A DNA stretch of 64,000 bases from Eonycteris spelaea (lineage: Eukaryota; Chordata; Mammalia; Chiroptera; Pteropodidae). This document shows positions 62,031-64,000 of the stretch, piece after piece; position 1 is the stretch's first letter; each line of letters begins with the position of its first letter. Both the position numbers and the translations under genes were made by a program. The notes under the pieces were generated by a model that worked only from the letters and a program-made list of their open reading frames with translations, did not search any database and had not been told where the DNA came from. The stretch covers positions 6,448,001 through 6,512,000 of the forward strand of contig PUFA01000022.1 in NCBI GenBank assembly GCA_003508835.1, written 5' to 3'.

Positions 62031-64000
62031 AAAAAAGAGAAAGAAAAGGATGGTAGAAAAACACAATTGTCACACCAAACATTCGATTTTATTAAACAAA
62101 TGTAGATATGTATTATATTGGTATTTGTTTGTTTTAATAATATAAAAACAGAGGAATTGCATCAATTACAGGCATTAAAATATTTAAATAGGTGAATCTG
62201 CATTTACTTGGAGGTATTACATTATATTATGTTCAATATTCTATAAAACATATTACATATGTGATTTCCTTTTATGTTATATATTTATAATATTTATATG
62301 TTCATATGTATAAGCTTTATATCCAGGTATCCAAAAGTAGTAGTAGAAATATTAATATTACTGATACTATAAAAATTTAAACTACATTTATAATGCCTGC
62401 AGGTAGTACTCAGGCATCATTTATTTATCATCTGTAAAAGTAGCTAAGGACTTTTGGCAAACTAGAAATTGAATATCAAATCTTTAAAATGAACCAAATC
62501 AAACAGAACAATTCTACGATTGTTTTTTCTTGTTGTAAAATTACTTTGGTTTTTTTAAGCCTATAACTTTGGCAAAGATTAATGCTGACAATGCTTGAAG
62601 AAATACGTATATATTAAATATGTGCATGTAATATATATAAAGTATACATATATAAAATAATGTATATCTGTATAATCATCCACATGCAGACAAGATATTT
62701 GAACTAATTTATTCTAAGATAGGTAAGCATGGCCAAGAGAACCTAGATGATTTAATGAGGCTAAAGCAAATTAATTATAACTCTATCCATGGTATCAAAT
62801 CCCCCCAAACTGCCTCCTAGCATCGCAGAGACCTTGACATAAGTGAGCTTAGGTCACACTAACAAAATCAAGGAGCTGACAGACTAGATTTTCTTCCCGA
62901 GGTTTTGCTCATTAGCCAAACGAAAATATTTAGTACATCAGGTCACTCTGCTTGAATTCCCAAACAACACATGACTTTGGGATATGATCCCATGATAACT
63001 CATTGAAAGTGTCTAAATTCATGTACCCGGTATAACAAGGCATAGTTGACAACTTAGGCTGAGGGGTTTTTCGTGCCTCTGTCACATATTTTTGACAGAT
63101 TTACAAACTGCTAACAGCAGCCTTCCTACGCCATCTCAACTTTTTGTTTGTTATACTACCATGAACTGTGTTCCTCTGACTTTTTAAAGATTCTTATAGA
63201 CATTATTATAACCATCATTTGACAGATTTCAAATTGAATGAAATATTTACAGATTAAATTGGAAAAGTGAAAAAAATTAACATTAATTAGACGATAAAAC
63301 AACATTTTCTTAAGCAACTGATATTTGTTACAATTTGAAATATTAATTTATGATTTATGTCTCCCTATTATTGTAAAGTTTTAATAAATGGACTGTTTTT
63401 CATAATGTGCCTAATGTTCCTTAACATTTATGATGAGATGGGCTACTCAAGGGAGTGCATTATTTATAAACTTTATCTACTCCAAAGAGATGGGAAAAAA
63501 AAAATATTCTGCACACTCTTAGAAGACACATAGGGCAACATATAACTTAAGCCCCAAATGTATAGGACATATAAAGATCACATATGAGTTTTCTAAACTG
63601 TTTAAAATCAGAAGAAAACCCCTTAACCCCGTGTACTTCCTGACAAGCAATATATTCCCCCATTACGTGAAGCAACCACAAGAGACCTAATTCAATTTTC
63701 CACCACTGTAATAGTGAAAAGCATGCGTGTCAATCTATCCGTCTTACTCTTTCTCCAATTAAAAGAAGTATTTTTGCCATGTCAGAAGTAATTTCTCTAT
63801 TTTTGTTTTGCAGCCCATTATTTTTTCCATCTCTGGCATGCCATGGACAAAACTTTCTCACATATAATTAATGACTTCTCTTCAGGGATTCCTTCTCTTT
63901 AACAATTAAAAAACCATAGATCAATCCATTACACAAACACCAAAACAAATTCTTCCCCATTAATATCTCTTCACATTCATAATCACAATTATTGAGAGAG
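62031..64000. other. Unassigned AT-rich sequence to the right edge
   Basis: TA-rich degenerate sequence lies at 62215-62330 and 62605-62670. 62790-63150 is more complex and non-repetitive. No gene recognised. Confidence 0.5.

Noticed and set aside
1..64000. tRNA, U6, 7SK, Y RNA, 5S rRNA genes and nuclear mitochondrial inserts
   Set aside because: I looked for the familiar sequence blocks on both strands and saw none; the tRNA-like boxes present belong to MIR copies.

Overview
This is a 64 kb piece of an AT-rich mammalian nuclear genome. It holds MIR and L2 copies, L1 fragments in both orientations, MaLR-type LTRs, old hAT and Tigger DNA-transposon remnants and many microsatellites. I recognise no intact protein-coding gene, no coding exon of a known gene and no structural RNA gene. 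The long ORFs are broken L1, GC-rich sequence with few stops, or chance. I see no Alu, B1/B2, ruminant, carnivore or equine SINE. The 3' end of the L1 at 9635-10642 reads, from memory, like L1s of bats. A bat without Ves-type SINEs is my best guess, held weakly.

Layout. 1-1810 is stacked old repeats: antisense L1, an MLT1-like LTR and a further old repeat. 1811-9053 is mostly unassigned, with MIR and MER5A-like copies and a 150-bp element present twice at 7241 and 8512. 9635-10642 is a 5'-truncated L1. 10643-26895 is sparse, with hAT, MIR, L2, L1 and LTR remnants and TA-rich microsatellites. 26896-30027 is featureless AT-rich sequence. From 34978 to 38710 there is an antisense L2, two LTR-like segments of one family and another LTR-like block. 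38711-53564 is mostly unassigned with isolated MIR, L1 and MLT1-like copies. 53565-54740 is MIR, L2 and a second L1 3' end. 58048-58680 has hAT and Tigger-type copies, and 60794-60941 has a small cluster of a 9-bp motif.

The main point of interest is 30028-32450. A plus-strand MIR is split in two by an insert of about 2.18 kb. The insert is flanked by a 15-bp near-repeat (12 of 15 positions identical) that begins AAAA directly after TT, and it ends in an A-run preceded by CATAAA. These are hallmarks of L1-mediated retrotransposition, so I read it as a full-length processed retrocopy. Its parent gene I do not recognise, and its reading frames are broken. Its first ~385 bp are a dense CpG cluster (46 CpG by hand count) in otherwise CpG-poor DNA. 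The eroded tail and diverged flanking repeat suggest an old insertion, so the retained CpGs raise the possibility of an unmethylated, active promoter.

No genes act together here. The window reads as intergenic or deep intronic sequence shaped by transposition. Repeat names are assigned by recognition without a database search, and boundaries are approximate to about 10-30 bases.
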